Source: Pelobates cultripes (Eukaryota; Chordata; Amphibia; Anura; Pelobatidae). Taken from it: DNA of 64,000 nt. The stretch covers positions 88,471,499-88,535,498 of the forward strand of contig OW240921.1 in NCBI GenBank assembly GCA_933207985.1, read 5' to 3'. Shown here in pieces: positions 33,901 to 47,195 of this stretch. Each line of letters begins with the position of its first letter. Position 1 is the first letter of the stretch. Position numbers and translations under genes: made by a program. The notes below the pieces were generated by a model. That model saw only the letters and a list, made by a program, of their open reading frames with translations. It made no database searches and was not told where the DNA came from.

Positions 33901-34726
33901 TTTTTGATGGTGAGGACGTGAGGACGTCAGGACGATGTCAGGAGGGGAGGAGCTGGAGACTGGCGGGTCGATGAGAGGAGGTAGCCGCCACGAGGAGAGA
34001 GCTTGTACGCCATCTGGAAACCAGGGACACAAACCGACCGTAACCGACAGTCTCTGTATGCTGCACAATTTATGCATGCTACACAGGACTGATTAGGTTC
34101 GGATTAAGACCGGACTCTCTGACTGGATTCCCTCGGCAAACTCGGTAAACTCACTGCCCAGACCATCCATATTTGCCATTCCTGGTGTGCTGTGAGGGCT
34201 GCGGGAGAAGGAGAGTGCTGGGAGTTGATAGAGTGGTGGTGGAAGAAGAAGAGTTTTACGGGGTTGAGGAGTATTCTATGCTTGTGAGAGAAACGGATGT
34301 TATGAATACTTTCCCACATGAAATAATAAAGAGGGGATATAAGGAGCATCAAAAGCTATTAAAAGTCATTAAATTTAATCCAGTGAATATCTATAAAGCT
34401 TAAAGAAGGAAGAAGGCAAGAAGGAAGGAGGTGAGAGAAAAGAAAAGAACAAGAAAGAGGCAGTAGTTTTTTTTTTTTTTGTATCATCTCCTCATGCTCT
34501 CTTAAAGCTCTAGATAAAAAAGATTGGATTACAAGCTTAGAATTTGAGTATAAGTTCTTGGCATCCCCTGCTGTGGGTTCTTAACTTTTTAAGTTTTTTT
34601 TTTTTACTATTCTCTATGAGTACCCTGAATAAGTAATAATCTGAGGAGATAAGAATTAGATAGTTTTTGAGAGGTGAATGAGCTGCAAATAAATGAAGGT
34701 ATATTGAATATACTTAACACTAAAAT

Positions 34727-36073
34727 ATGGCGTCCAGAAAAAAGGAAGATAAAGTACTTTCTAAATCGGAGAAGAAAGGCCAGAAATCAGAGAAACGCCT
34801 CTCTGCTTTCTTTGTACCTCAGGAAGGCCAAGAGATTTTGGAACATTCTATTTTAGACCCCATTCAAGTTGGGGAAAACTCCTCACCCTTAAAGGACCAC
34901 TATAGTGCCAGGAAAACATACTCATTTTCCTGGCACTATAGTGCCCTGAGGGTGCCCCCACCCTCAGGGACCCCCTCCCGCCCGGCTCTGGAAAGGGGAA
35001 AGGGGTTTAAACTTACCTTTTTCCAGCGCTGGAAGCTCTCCCTCCTCTCCTCCTTCCCGCCTCCTGGCTGAATGCGCCGCGGCAAAACTGAGCGCATTCA
35101 GCTCTAGGAAAGCATTCATAATGCTTTCCTATGACGCTGGCGTGCTCTCACTGTGAAAATCACAGTGAGAAGCACGCAAGCGCCTCTAGTGGCTGTCAAT
35201 GAGACAGCCACTAGAGGATTAGGGGAAGGCTTAACCCATTCATAAACATAGCAGTTTCTCTGAAACTGCTATGTTTATGAAAAAATGGGTTAACCCTAGC
35301 TGGACCTGGCACCCAGACCACTTCATTAAGCTGAAGTGGTCTGGGTGCCTAGAGTGGTCCTTTAATGTCCAAAGAAAAAGAAATAGTAACATCTTCTTTT
35401 TTAAAGGCATGTATGGAAGATCTTTCTACTGATATTAAATTTGATTTGTTGGAAAAATTCTTAGATATTAAGATGGACTTATCCTCTTTGGCGGGGAGAT
35501 TACAGAGAATAGAAGATAGACAGGAAAATGTTGACCATCAGCTACAAGACTTGAAAGTTGCACAGATTAAGTTGACAGATCTTGAAGATAGATCTAGAAG
35601 CTTAAATTTAAGATTCAGAAATATACCAGAGGACATTACAGATGAAAAGCTCCTGGATTATCTAAAGGAGTTATTTGACTGTTTGGGATTATCCTCTGAA
35701 CAATATGATAATAATCTGTCTCGGCTTCACCGCCTCTTTCAAAAGAAACAGGATCAAAAATTCCCGAGAGATGTTATCGCTGCTTTTGTCTCATTGGACT
35801 TTAAACGCAAGGTGTATCAAAAAGGAAGAAATACAGATATTATGCAAGAAAAATTCAAGGCAATAAAAGTATTAATGGATGTCTCATTTCTTACAAGACA
35901 ATGAAGAAATTTATTTTCGCAAGTGTTTCCTTCTTTATAATATATATAATATTTATAATATTAAATTTAAATGGAACCTACAATCAGCTCTACAAATTTA
36001 CCATAAGGACATTTGGAAGACCTTCTCAACATTAGAGCAAGCCTTTGCCTGGTTAAAAGACAATAACTTATAG
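34727..36073 (+). pseudogene. L1-3 ORF1, split by a TTAA element
   Basis: The N-terminal part 34727-34892 (MASRKKEDKVLSKSEKKGQK and following) continues after the inserted element at 35366 in the same frame once the insertion and one TTAA copy are ignored. The second part has a coiled coil around FLDIKMDLSSLAGRLQRIED, then LTDLEDRSRSLNLRFRNIPE, the start of the L1 ORF1 RRM. A stop at 35904 and a frameshift precede the C-terminal domain, which ends in FSTLEQAFAWLKDNNL (to about 36070). L1 ORF1p binds element RNA as a trimer. This copy is inactive. The N-terminal third is Lys-rich, as is usual for a basic ORF1 head. Confidence 0.8.
34893..35361. mobile_element. 469-bp TTAA-flanked palindromic MITE
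   Basis: Flanked by TTAA at 34889-34892 and 35362-35365, with inverted ends AAGGACCACTATAG and its partner CTAGAGTGGTCCTT. Each end also forms its own long hairpin: GCACTATAG near the left, and AGACCACTTCA/TGAAGTGGTCT near the right. Three further internal hairpins follow: ATTTTCACAGTGAGA-type, AGTGGCTGTC/GACAGCCACT and AACATAGCAGTTTC/GAAACTGCTATGTT. No ORF. TTAA targeting suggests mobilisation by a piggyBac-type transposase, which is inference. Confidence 0.8.
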
Positions 36074-36824
36074 TATGCAGCAGTCTAGAGTAAAAGGGAA
36101 TGGGTTAATGGTGTTTTTTTTTTCCTCTTTTCTCTTTCTTTATGGTATGTTAGGTATTATGTATTGAGTCCAATATTAGCACTTATAAGCAAATTAGAAG
36201 TATATTTATATGGCACCTTAATGATGATGAAATTAATGCACATATAATTCACGATTATTTACAAAATTACTTTATATTTGAGTAGTCATAAGATTTTCTT
36301 AGTTGAGGTTTTTTTTGTTGTTGTTGAATTTCCTAATGCAATTTGGGAATGCTAAATTTTCCATCGACTTAGAAGTATATTTGAGAGATATCTTCACTAA
36401 TTAAGTTTAAATTTAAATCTGAGAATCATCTGTTATTTTGGTAACTATAGATTGTTAGGTATTATATATTAAGCCTAATATTGGCACTTAGAAATAAATT
36501 AGAAATATACTCACAAGGCACTTTAATAAGGATGAAGCAAATGTATAAAAGAATATAAAACACGATTAGTGTAATAATTTCCTAATATTTAAGTAGATAT
36601 AGGATATTTTTTTCTCTCTCTCCTCCCATGGATTGCCCTCATCTCCTTAATCCTCCCTGTGGGTCTCCATATGGGTACCCAGGGCCTGGCTCAGAATTTC
36701 TGGCCCAAGCTTAAGATCGATATGATCATTATGGTGTTTGTTTTTGTGTTATGTTTATGTGAATACTGGTCTTGTATTTAGATTGTTAGGTCAGAGATCC
36801 CTAAAAAAGAAATTAGATATCAAT

Positions 36825-39284
36825 ATGGTTAGATTGCCTTCTGTAAATGCTCAGGGCCTTAATTCAACTATGAAAATAAGTTTTTTATATGAAACTCTAA
36901 TTAGACAAAAAATTCAGGTAGCCTTTATTCAGGAAATACATTGAGTTAGGAAGGCAAAGATCCTGTGTCAGTTTAAAGAATATCCTTTAATATATTCGGC
37001 TTCTCTAAAAGGGGGGGGAAAAAGTGGGGTGTCAATTCTATTTGCTAAGGATACTAAATTTGATTGTACATATAGCTTCTTAGATCCTGAAGGAAGATTT
37101 ATATTACTAGTTGGAAGTTTGAATGAAATAGACTATACACTGGTTAATGTTTATCTCCCTAATAAGGATCCTAGAAAAACCCTTGTGAAAATTCTTAATT
37201 TGGTTGAACAAGTTAAAAAGGGAAGATTAATAATAGCGCGTGATTTTAATTGTATTCTAGACACCCAAATGGATACGCAATTAGCAAAGCATCAACAAAT
37301 AGACAAAGTCTTGAAGAAACAAGCAGCAGCCTTTAATAGAGCTATAAAGAAAATAGACCTTTACGACTGCTGGAGACTTTTCCACCCTAATGATAAGAAT
37401 TACACACACAGATCAATTCCACATAATTCCTCTGCCAGAATAGATATGTTCTTGGGAAGTTTTTCAAAAGCCATATTAACAATTAATATACTAGAAAATA
37501 TCTGATCTGATGATGACTCGGTTATAACTGAAGTGGCGGATAGACAAATTAAGACTCCACTGATTTGGAGACTCCCTGATTAATTATTTAGTGAAAAATA
37601 AAGTTAACATTGAGCAGATAGAAAGATTAATGAAATTATTTGTCTCCGAGAATTCATCGGATGAAATATCTAAGGAATGTCTTTGGTGCTCCTTTAAAGT
37701 AGTAATTCGAGGTTATTGGATTCAATTGGCTAGCCAACAAAAATTACAGAGGGAAAGTGTACTACCAGATCTTTATATTAAATTTTACAATTTGTCTATA
37801 GCAAATAAACTCAAATTATTCTGAAGATAAGTTCATGATATTAAGGAATGCCAGGAAAAGATTAATAATATAACGAGGATTAAAATAGAAAATAAATTAA
37901 AGAAACTTAATATCAGCCATTATTATAAAGGAAATAGAGCAGACTCAATTCTAACGAACAAACTAAAGAAACGAGAAATAGACCGTAAGATTTTCAAGCT
38001 AAGAGAGGGGGATAACAATATTTACAAACCGGAGGATATAGAAAATAGATTTAGATCTTTCTATGAGAAACTATATAATTTGAATCATATACCAAAGAGA
38101 GCCTTGATAGAAGAATATTAAAAAAATTCCAATTTAAAAAAAATCTCAGCTTCGCAAAGAGTATATTTAAATAGAATTATCACAGATGAAGAAGTAGATT
38201 CTGTAATAAGCAAATTGGAAAATAGTAAAGCTCCAGGCCCGGATGGGTATTCTAACCTACTGAGTTAAATAACTACCGCCCTAACTCTCTTATTGATGTT
38301 GATATTAAATTATATGCGGCAGTCTTGGCCGAGAGGCTGAAAATAATTATACTGACTATGATCTACTCGGACCAGATAGGTTTTATAATGGGTAGGCAAT
38401 CTTGTAATAACTCTCGTAGAGTCTTGGATGTTTTGGACTGGGCTATGTCCGAGGGGGTTCCCCTCCTGACCCTAGCGATTGATGCTGAGAAGGCCTTTGA
38501 TGGGGTCGGTTGGGAGTTTCTTCGGTCCACCCTGGAACATTTTGGATTGAATGGTTGGTTTCTTGATGCGGTGGGTGCAATTTACTCTAATCCTACGGCC
38601 AGAATAGTGGGCCGAGACTTATGCTCGGAATGGTTTACTATCTCCAATGGAACCTGACAGGGATGTCCTCTCTCACCATTATTATATGTTTTATCAGTTG
38701 AACCACTAGCCAATAATATTAGAAACAACAAGGCGATTAAAGGAATAGGGACACGAGAATTATGGGAAAATTTGTTTATATGCGGATGACATATTAATTT
38801 CTATCACTGAACCGCATATCTCCTTACCCATTTTAATGCAGGAATTTGAAAACTATAGTTTAGTTTCTAATTATAAACTGAATACGAGTAAAACTACTGC
38901 TATGGTGTTAAATATTCAAAGTAATATACTATCTTCTTTGAAAAAAGAATATGATTTTCTTTGGACCAATAAGGAACTTTCCTATTTAGGTCTGATAATT
39001 ACAACAGATCCTTCACGCACTATGGAGACCAATTTTTAAAAATTATTAAAGGAGACTAATCTATTATTGAAAGTTTGGAGAGCTCAAGAAATATCCTGGT
39101 GGGGTAGGATTAATACAATCAAATCATACATAATCCCGAAATGGACTTATCTATTTCGTATGCTCTCACTTTCTATCTCTATACACTGGCTAAATATGAT
39201 CCAAAGTAGTATTAATAATTTTATCTGGAAAGGCAAAAAACCCAGAATTAATATTACTATGCTTTCTAAGAAAGGACATCAGGG
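36825..39284 (+). pseudogene. L1-3 ORF2, 5' part (endonuclease and RT)
   Basis: It starts at ATG 36825 (VRLPSVNAQGLNS, then VAFIQEIH). The endonuclease continues at 37029-37505 (LVNVYLPNKDP) but reads ARDFN where GGDFN is expected. RT pieces: 38325-38657 has YSDQIGFIMGRQS and LAIDAEKAFDGVGWEF, then after a stop GCPLSPLLY and YADDILIS (near 38780). From 38836 onward comes NYKLNTSKT, and from 39067 the thumb (SWWGRINTIKSYIIPKWTYL) up to KKGHQG, where L1-4 interrupts. The frame resumes at 45995. At least four stops or frameshifts are present. It is a dead copy. Confidence 0.8.
39268..39284. repeat. Target-site duplication of L1-4 (5' side)
   Basis: AAGAAAGGACATCAGGG, repeated at 45978-45994 directly after the L1-4 poly-A. 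Confidence 0.9.
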
Positions 39285-39433
39285 GGGGGGCGTGGCCTGA
39301 CCGCTCATGAGGACGGACGTGTGAGCGATCGGCTCCGGGAGAGAGTACCCTAAAACAGCGATTATAATAGCATTTATAGAGAAGAATACCCATAACCTGC
39401 TGGCCAACCACACCAGGATACTGTCAGGACGCC

Positions 39434-40380
39434 ATGGCACAACGCTCAACAACAAAAAAAGGCGAGAGAAGCACCTTCCCTGCAGGTTGCAGTTATGGCC
39501 TCGCCACCACGCCGCACACAAGATGGCACAGACGGAACAGTCCCACCAGCTTCAAACTCCAACAGGAGTGATTTAACCTCCATCTCAAATAGAGAAATTC
39601 CAGCCTCTGAATGGCTTACAGACATCCCTACAGGCAGACTTTGCCAAATTGGCTAGAGAAATAACAGATGTTAAAGCGCTGGGGAACAGAACGGATTACC
39701 TCGAAAACAAAACTGAAGAGCTCATTACTGCACATAACAATGTGGCTGCGACCTGTGAAAATATAGAAGCCAAAATATCCTCTATTGTTACTAAACTTGC
39801 CGACCACGAGGATAGAGACCGGAGAAATAATGTGCGTCTACGCGAAATCCCGGAAGATGTCGGCCCCAACGACCTGGGAAAATATGTCACAACACTTTTC
39901 CATCTTTTGGTACCTGATCTCCCAGACTCTGCATTGCTACTAGACAGAACTCACAGACTACCAAGGCCCAGACATCTCCCAACATTGTCACCAAGAGACA
40001 CCATAACAAGAATCCACTAATATACCACTAAGGAAGCTATAATGTCTGCCTCAAGGAAACATCCTAACCTGTCAGAGGCATATAGCAAAATCCAGCTATA
40101 TACCGATCTCTCCGCAACCACGCTCAATGCACGGAGAAGCTTTATACCAATAACCAAAGCTCTGAGAGTGGCAGACATACCCTACAAGTGGGGTTTCCCG
40201 ACACGTCTCATAATTAGAAGAAACGGCACCGAAAAGCATCTTCTCAACCCGGAAGACGTAAAAAAGGCCTTGGCGGAATGGAACTTACCGATGACAGACA
40301 CAACGGACAATGCAAGATCGCCAGCAGCAGTACAGATGAAAGTAACCCACGACTGGGAAACGCAAGCTACAGATAAGTGA
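39434..40380 (+). pseudogene. L1-4 ORF1, frameshifted
   Basis: ATG at 39434 opens a short basic head, then the frame shifts. 39649-40020 carries the coiled coil (LGNRTDYLENKTEELITAHN), LADHEDRDRRNNVRLREIPE (RRM start) and DRTHRLPRPRHLP. A second block at 40042-40380 has the C-terminal domain with LRVADIPYKWGFPTRLIIRR and LLNPEDVKKALAEWNL. This is the standard L1 ORF1p plan. At least two frameshifts and one stop separate the blocks, so no full-length protein can be made. Confidence 0.8.
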
Positions 40381-41777
40381 CTCTCTCAAACAGGGTCTTT
40401 TGGGCCCATATCAAACCTGCGTATGCCCTCTGATCAAAACAGTGGAACGCAAAAAAAAAACTTTTGACCCACACGGTTTTGAATGTTTGCTCTCTTTTTG
40501 TTCTTTTATCTTTTATATTTAAACGTTATATGCAAGTTTATGTTATAATACCCCCTAACTAATACTGAATAGATACTGATCAGTACAAGGGAACTTCCCA
40601 ATACAATATTATGAGGATAGAAACATCAGACAGCTAAATGACTATCTACACTAGTGATGTCACGAACCGTTCGCGAACTTCCCGCGAACGGCTCGACACG
40701 GTTCGCCACGAACCGTTCGCGGCGAGCTCCGGTCAGCTGACACATCCCGGCCAATCTCCAGCATACCCTCCCTCCCAGACCCTCCCACCTCCTGGACAGC
40801 ATCCATGTTGAAGGCAGCACTAATCTACACATTAACATATAGAAGCCCGACATGGGTCATATACCACCATCACTTGACCCGACAGATATCACGAAACTAT
40901 GCCTATCAACGGCCACCGACTTAAGATCAAAAGTAGTCCTACTCACTGACTTTAAATACCCATAAAAAACCATACTCAATGGCGAGACATAATTGATAGG
41001 CACTGCTGTCATTATCGGACAATTGTACACTTACCGAAAACAAACCAAAATGAGAATAACAGTTACAGTAAGGTCATGGGAAGCGCCTCTCTCCTCCTGT
41101 TCCCCTTGTTTTCAGGAACAGGAGGAAAATAAGGTCACTAGCGCTCCCAGACTTCTATTAGGCTTTAGCAAGAATAGTAATATGTTTTCACTTTTGTTAC
41201 ACACTACATTGTTTTCAGACACAATATATACATACACGGCTCATGGTTCAGGAGCATGATGGAACCCAACAGCAACCATATGCTGTGTAAGAAAAAAAAA
41301 AAAAATTTATAAAAAAAAAGGGTATTAACAATATCTTGGAATGACTCATACATACATTAGCCCACATCAAGAAACCACACCAAAATCAACACACTTCCTA
41401 AGATGGTAGACCTCTCCCTAAGGAAAAGGGACTCTCCACCCCACAAGAGGGCTTCAATGCCCAACAAACACTAGGACAATTAGGTCTCAAGTTGAAGACC
41501 TTTTCTTTGTATATAGTTTGTTACACCCCAGTTGCCCCTCCCTTTCCTCCCTCCTCCCTCCCAAGGCAACACAATGCCACCAGGACACATCAACACACAT
41601 CTCACAAGCACAAAGTAGAACTCATTGTCACTTATTGCGGGCCCAACACCATACACCCCCGTTATATAAAAACACCACACCTCGACTAGAAACCAAGGTG
41701 CATACTACGCCACACTATCTTGGCAATGATAAACTTCGCCTCCAGCACACATTTAGCGCCCTCATTACCAAACACAA
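40381..41777 (+). other. L1-4 inter-ORF spacer
   Basis: No ORF of interest. It contains a striking GC-rich palindromic cluster at about 40655-40735 built from CGAACCGTTCGCGAAC and related copies, and a short perfect-looking stem CCTCCTGTTCC/GGAACAGGAGG at about 41094-41126. Confidence 0.6.
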
Positions 41778-44700
41778 ATGACACTAAATATTTTGTCAAT
41801 AAACGCTAAGGGACTCAACTCCCCTCACAAATGTCATATGGACCTACAAGAAGCGAAAAACCACAAAGCCCATATAGCCTTCTATCAAGAAACTCATTTT
41901 CAGATCTCAAATCACCCAAAATTCTCCTCCAGATTATATCCAATAGGCTACCACAGCACATATAAGAAAAAGAAAAGAGGTCTCACGATATTGATAAGTA
42001 ATGCTGTTTCCTTCCAACTAATAAAAGAAGTGAGCGACAAAAAAGGACGATACTTCCTCATACAGTGCATAATTAACAATGCTCAATATACGCTAGTAAA
42101 CATATATGGCCCACAAAGTGGTCACCATGTATTCCTAGACCATATCCTTACTCTAACTAATGCCCATAAATTTGGAGAAATTCTAATCGGAGGAGACACA
42201 AATTTTATTTTAGACCCAACTTCAGACACCACCTCTTCCTCCAAAATCTCACACAAGACGAAGAAACAGAGAATACACACGACTGCCCGTATAGAAAACA
42301 TCCTACACACACATGGATACACCGACATTTGGAGAGCCCTACACACTCTAGATAAAGATTATACACACCATTCCCTGGTGCATGACACCTACTCCCAAAT
42401 TGACCGATTTCTACTCCCATCGGCCCACACACCGAAGGTATCCAGTACAAATATAGGTGTTATTACCTGGTCAGATCATGCCCCGATCACACTATCACTG
42501 TCAACACAACACCCTACAAGTGGGAACAGTACATGGTGACTAAACGATTCCCTTCTAACAGACCATAAACTAGTCCTGCAAATAAATAAAGATCTAGAAA
42601 CATACTTCTCCCTAAACGACACAGGAGATATTGGAATTGAAACTCTATGGCAAGCTCACAAAGCAGTCCTTAGGGGCCAATTTATTAAACATGCTAGCTA
42701 CAATAAAAAGCAACGCATGACAGCCTACATAGACATAAACACAGAACTAGTTACACTCACCCGCACTAACAAACATACACCTTCACACGACACTACACAA
42801 TGAATTCTTCACCTGCAATCTCAATTGAGAGTAATGGAAATGGCCAAAACAACTTACCTACTAACCAAAATGAAACACACATTTTTTCAAGAGGGCAATA
42901 GGGCAGGGAAAGTCTTGGCGGCACAACTAAAAGCAAAGACCATATCGTCCAAAATACCTTTTATACATACTAAAGAAGGAGAAAAACTCACTAACCCACA
43001 AGAAGTAGCAGACACATTTGGCAAATACTACAGCGACCTATATAATCTAGCAAAGGGGTTTGACTGCCATATACCCAAGCAAGAAGACATAGATACATTC
43101 CTGACAGATATTCATCTACCTACCCTCACCGCAGAAGAAAGCCATACAACCATTCACAATACAATAAATTATAGACATCGTAAAACAACTCCCAAAACAC
43201 AAATCTCCAGGACCCGATGGGTTTACAAACCTATACTACTATACATACAAATATATACTAGCACCCCATATGATGGCACTGTTCAACCAATGTTTCCAAA
43301 ACGGGATTATGCCAGCAGGGATGCTACGAGCCCATATTACTACTCTACCGAAACCGGGGAAACCCCCGACCCATTACCCCAATTTCTGACCAATTTCTCT
43401 ATTAAACTGTGACACTAAAATTTATGCTAAACTCCTAGCGAATAGAATAAACCCTATATTGACTCGCATAATACACAACGACCAATCAGGATTCATTAAA
43501 GGTAGACAGGGCTCCGATAATACCAGGAAAATCCTTAACATACTGTCCCACATTGACACAGAGAGAACTGAAAGCCTCCTTTTGGCACTAGATGCTGAAA
43601 AAGCATTTGACAGACTTAACTGGACATACATGACAACAGTCCTCACTAAATATGGGTTCCCAAAAGAAATAATCCAAGGCATAATGACATTATACAATAA
43701 TCCTACTGCCCAAGTATACCAGTCAGGATTCATTTCATCACCCTTTAACCTCACCAACGGCACTAGAGAAGGATGCCCTCTATCCCCACTTCTTTTCATC
43801 CTTGCATTAGAACCCCTAGCAATCAAAATTAGACAAGACCCACTAATTACAGGAATATCCATAAGACACACAAATTACAAACTGTCAATGTTCGCGGACG
43901 ACATCCTACTAACCATCTGCAAACCCGATATCTCATTACCCCGTCTCATGAACCTATTACAAGAGTACGGAAAGATATCGTACTATACACTTAATGAAGC
44001 TAAGACACAAGCCTTACCACTACACATACTCACACCACAAGTTAAGAAGCTACGCCAGGCCTTCCTATTTGACTGGAGACAAAACCATATAACGTACCTA
44101 AGAGTGAAACTTGCTTTACATGCCGCCAAGACTATAACCCTGAACTATGGCCCGCTACCACATATGCGCACCTCCCTCTTTCAGGGCTGGGAACAAATCC
44201 ACCTATCGTGGCTCGGTCGAATCCACACTATTAAGATGGTAATATTACCTAAAATTCTCTATATATTTCGGATGTTGCCCCTTCATATCCAACCACACAT
44301 CCTGAAAACACTAGAAACCACTCTATCCAGATTTATATGGAACAAAGCAAAACCAAGATTACCTGTCTCCCTACTCCAACAGACACAATCCACAGGAGGC
44401 CTAGGGGTACCAAAAATTACTGACTATTATGAGGCTGCTATTCTCGAATCCGCCATAAAGCTCCATGCCCCTAAACACACGTTTCAATGGGTGGACATGG
44501 AAAATGACAAAACACACCCTCATCCCACACTACACATAATGTGGTCACCAACAATACATCGACCTAAAAAAATAATACTATACCCTACCTCTACAGTAAC
44601 ACTCAAATACTGGGATAAACTGATGACTACGGCATCAGAGAAAGGGAAGTACTGCACGTACGCTCCAATAGAGGCATTAACAAGGATAACACCATGGTTG

Positions 44701-45573
44701 TCATTACAATCATGGACCAAATATGGAATTAAATATATTAAAGACATTTGTAAACAGACAGGGATTAAATCATTTCCAGATCTACAAACCCAATTCAACC
44801 TACCTAACTCCTTTGTCTTCCAATATTTACAGCTAAAAAGCGTTGTGAACACCCAGGTATCCCACCAAATCCACATCCCACCACAAAACACTGTACAGAC
44901 ATTAAATGTTATCTCTAGATGTCACATAGCTCCGATTAAACCCAAATCCTTATCGCTATGTTATAAAACAATATTGAATCAATCACCACCCCACTCTTTT
45001 AAATATGTAGAACAATGGGAAAAAGAAGGTATCTCTAAACTTACAGACGATCAATGGATTATGGCATTAAAGGGTCTCATGTCCTGTTTCTCACACATAG
45101 AAGCACACAAAAAAGTCATATATAGATGGTATCTCACTCCACAACGACTACACCAAATTTACCCCGGCACAAACTCGAAATGCTGGAGATGCGAGTCGCA
45201 GGAGGGCAATATGACCCACATATGGTGGGAATGCACCGTGATAAAACCCCTATGGAAGCATGCACCGAAAATACTACACCAGGCTCTGGATTACACATCT
45301 CCTATTGCACCAAAACTAGCACTATTCTTGATCTTCCCGAACCAGTGGGATAAAAAACATAAAAAAATAGCCTCTCTGGTTATCTTAGCAGCACGGAACT
45401 TACTAGCCCAATGCTGGAAAAGCACTAAACGTAAAGAATTACTAAACAAAATACAGCAATACTATAAATATGAGATACTCTCTGCAGATACTTACGCAAA
45501 AAGGAGAGAAGTAGAACAAATATGGACACCATGGCTTAATATGGTAGATAGTAAACCTAGACCCATGAGTTAA
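41778..45573 (+). pseudogene. L1-4 ORF2, one stop and one frameshift region
   Basis: Endonuclease at 41778-42539 (ILSINAKGLNSPHKCHMD, HIAFYQETHF, YTLVNIYGPQ, GGDTNFILD, SDHAPITLSL), ending in a stop. The linker follows at 42825-43180, and a frameshift near 43180 precedes HKSPGPDGF. From 43459 a 704-residue frame is open. It has DAEKAFD at 45-51, GCPLSPLLF at 105-113, FADD at 145-148 (RT catalytic box), GGLGVPK near 314 and the C-terminal C-x2-C-x8-H-x4-C motif starting CWRC near 573. ORF2 provides target nicking and reverse transcription. GGDTN replaces the usual GGDFN in the endonuclease. Few lesions and long open frames point to a recent insertion. Confidence 0.9.
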
Positions 45574-45994
45574 AAACCCTACACCAATCCACTCCAAGGC
45601 TACGACTACACCATATCCCCATTCGAAAACTATAACTTGGATAGCATAGAAAATTAGGATAATAGATTGCCAACTAAAACAAGATACAGGTGGAGGACGG
45701 AGATAGCCTACTTGTTCACAGATACTACTCAACGGTTACATGATTAATTGGACTTTTTGACACTTCGATACATTTTGACATTTTGTTATATTTTGATATA
45801 TTGTGGTATAAGTAAGCAGATGTGTCACTTACTTCTCTCCTTCTGCGAAAGGAACATGATATTGGCTTGTCGCCTCCCATGCTTCCCCACCCTTTCCCTA
45901 CCCTTCCCCCTCTTTGTTCTGTACCCATTTTTACCTTTTACTTTTTGAAAATAAAAATTGTAAATTAAAAAAAAAAAAAGAAAGGACATCAGGG

Positions 45995-47195
45995 CGGTAT
46001 GGGATATCCTTTAATATGCCAAGTATATCAGGCTAATATGCTAGTTCATGCTAGCAGATTACAAATTAAGAAACTCAAAACTCAAACTCAAACATGGTAT
46101 AAAATTGAGGCACATAGAAGTGGAGTTAAAAAATTAGCATCTCTTCTGTGGGGTGATGAAAAAAATACTTATGCAATAAATAAATTATCGACTAACACTC
46201 CACTAATTCTTCGCCAAATCCTTAAAGAATGGAAAATTATCAAGAAAAAATTTAACTTTAATAACAAAATTTTAGGGAAAATTCATATTGCTACTTTGGA
46301 ACAAATCTTACCGGATATCAACTTAAAAAATTGGTATAAAGTTTTCCCTTATTTAATATCGGATATGTATAATAGCCAACAAATGTTAAGTTTTGAGGAA
46401 CTCAAGACAACTTTTGACCTACCACCTAGAGAAGTCTTTAACTTTCTTCATTTGAAGAGTTTTCTTAAAGACAATTTGTTAACTCTTGATGGTAGAATAG
46501 AGAGTTTGATTACTAAAATCTTTACAGGGTGTGAAGTTAAAAATGTGATATCAATTGCTGTATCAATTGCTGTATCAATTGCAGTTGAATTTTTAAGTAT
46601 ATTGGGATCTCAGGTGTTACCTAAATTATTAATAAAATGGGAATCGGACTTAGGGATCAATATTCCTCCAGATATATGGTATAAATCCTTTCAGAAGACA
46701 AAAAAATATATTCATTGTCTCAATATTTTAGAAACTTTTATTAACGTGGCATACAGATGGTATATAGTTCCATTACGTTTAGTTAAAATCTCACAGATCA
46801 ATCAACCTAATTGTTGGCGTTGTTTCCATATTGACGGATCAATGCTACATATTTGGTGGTCTTGCCCTAGAATGAAATCTTTATGGAACTTGACATTCAG
46901 TCTTATCCATTTATTAGGGGATAAACGATTTGAACAAAAGTCAGAATTGGCTTTATTACATATAATGGGTCCAGATACGAATCAAATATCTGATATTATT
47001 CATTGTTTAATGGCAGCTAAGACTCTTATAATGAGACATTGGCGAAGTATTGAGGTTCCTACTAAGGTTCATCTTAAAAACCAAGTAATATACCAATTAG
47101 AGAGGGAAAAGGGAGTATACCCTATGACGCTAATTCCTAAGTTGAGAACATTGGACTTATATGATATATTCTTAGAGAGGACAAATACTTTCTAA
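45995..47195 (+). pseudogene. L1-3 ORF2, 3' part
   Basis: About 400 open codons that continue L1-3 ORF2 after L1-4. The text starts GGMGYPLICQVYQANMLVH, the post-RT GG(M/L)G.P segment, and later has NCWRCFHIDGSMLHIWWSCP, the C-terminal C-x2-C-x8-H-x4-C motif, before ending near LRTLDLYDIFLERTNTF. A 12-bp in-frame triplet repeat at 46552-46586 encodes SIAVSIAVSIAV. The in-phase join across the 17-bp duplication supports L1-4 as a simple insertion. Confidence 0.85.

Larger units (their letters stand above)
39285..45977 (+). mobile_element. L1-4: full-length L1-type LINE nested in L1-3
   Basis: The 17-bp duplication flanks a 6.7-kb element. Its 5' end is GGGGGCGTGGCCTGACC. ORF1 lies at 39434-40380, a spacer of about 1.4 kb follows, then ORF2 at 41778-45573, a 3' UTR and a poly-A of 13 or more (about 45967-45979). 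It splits the L1-3 ORF2 in the same orientation. Its ORF2 is the best preserved in the window, which fits it being the youngest L1 here. Confidence 0.95.
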
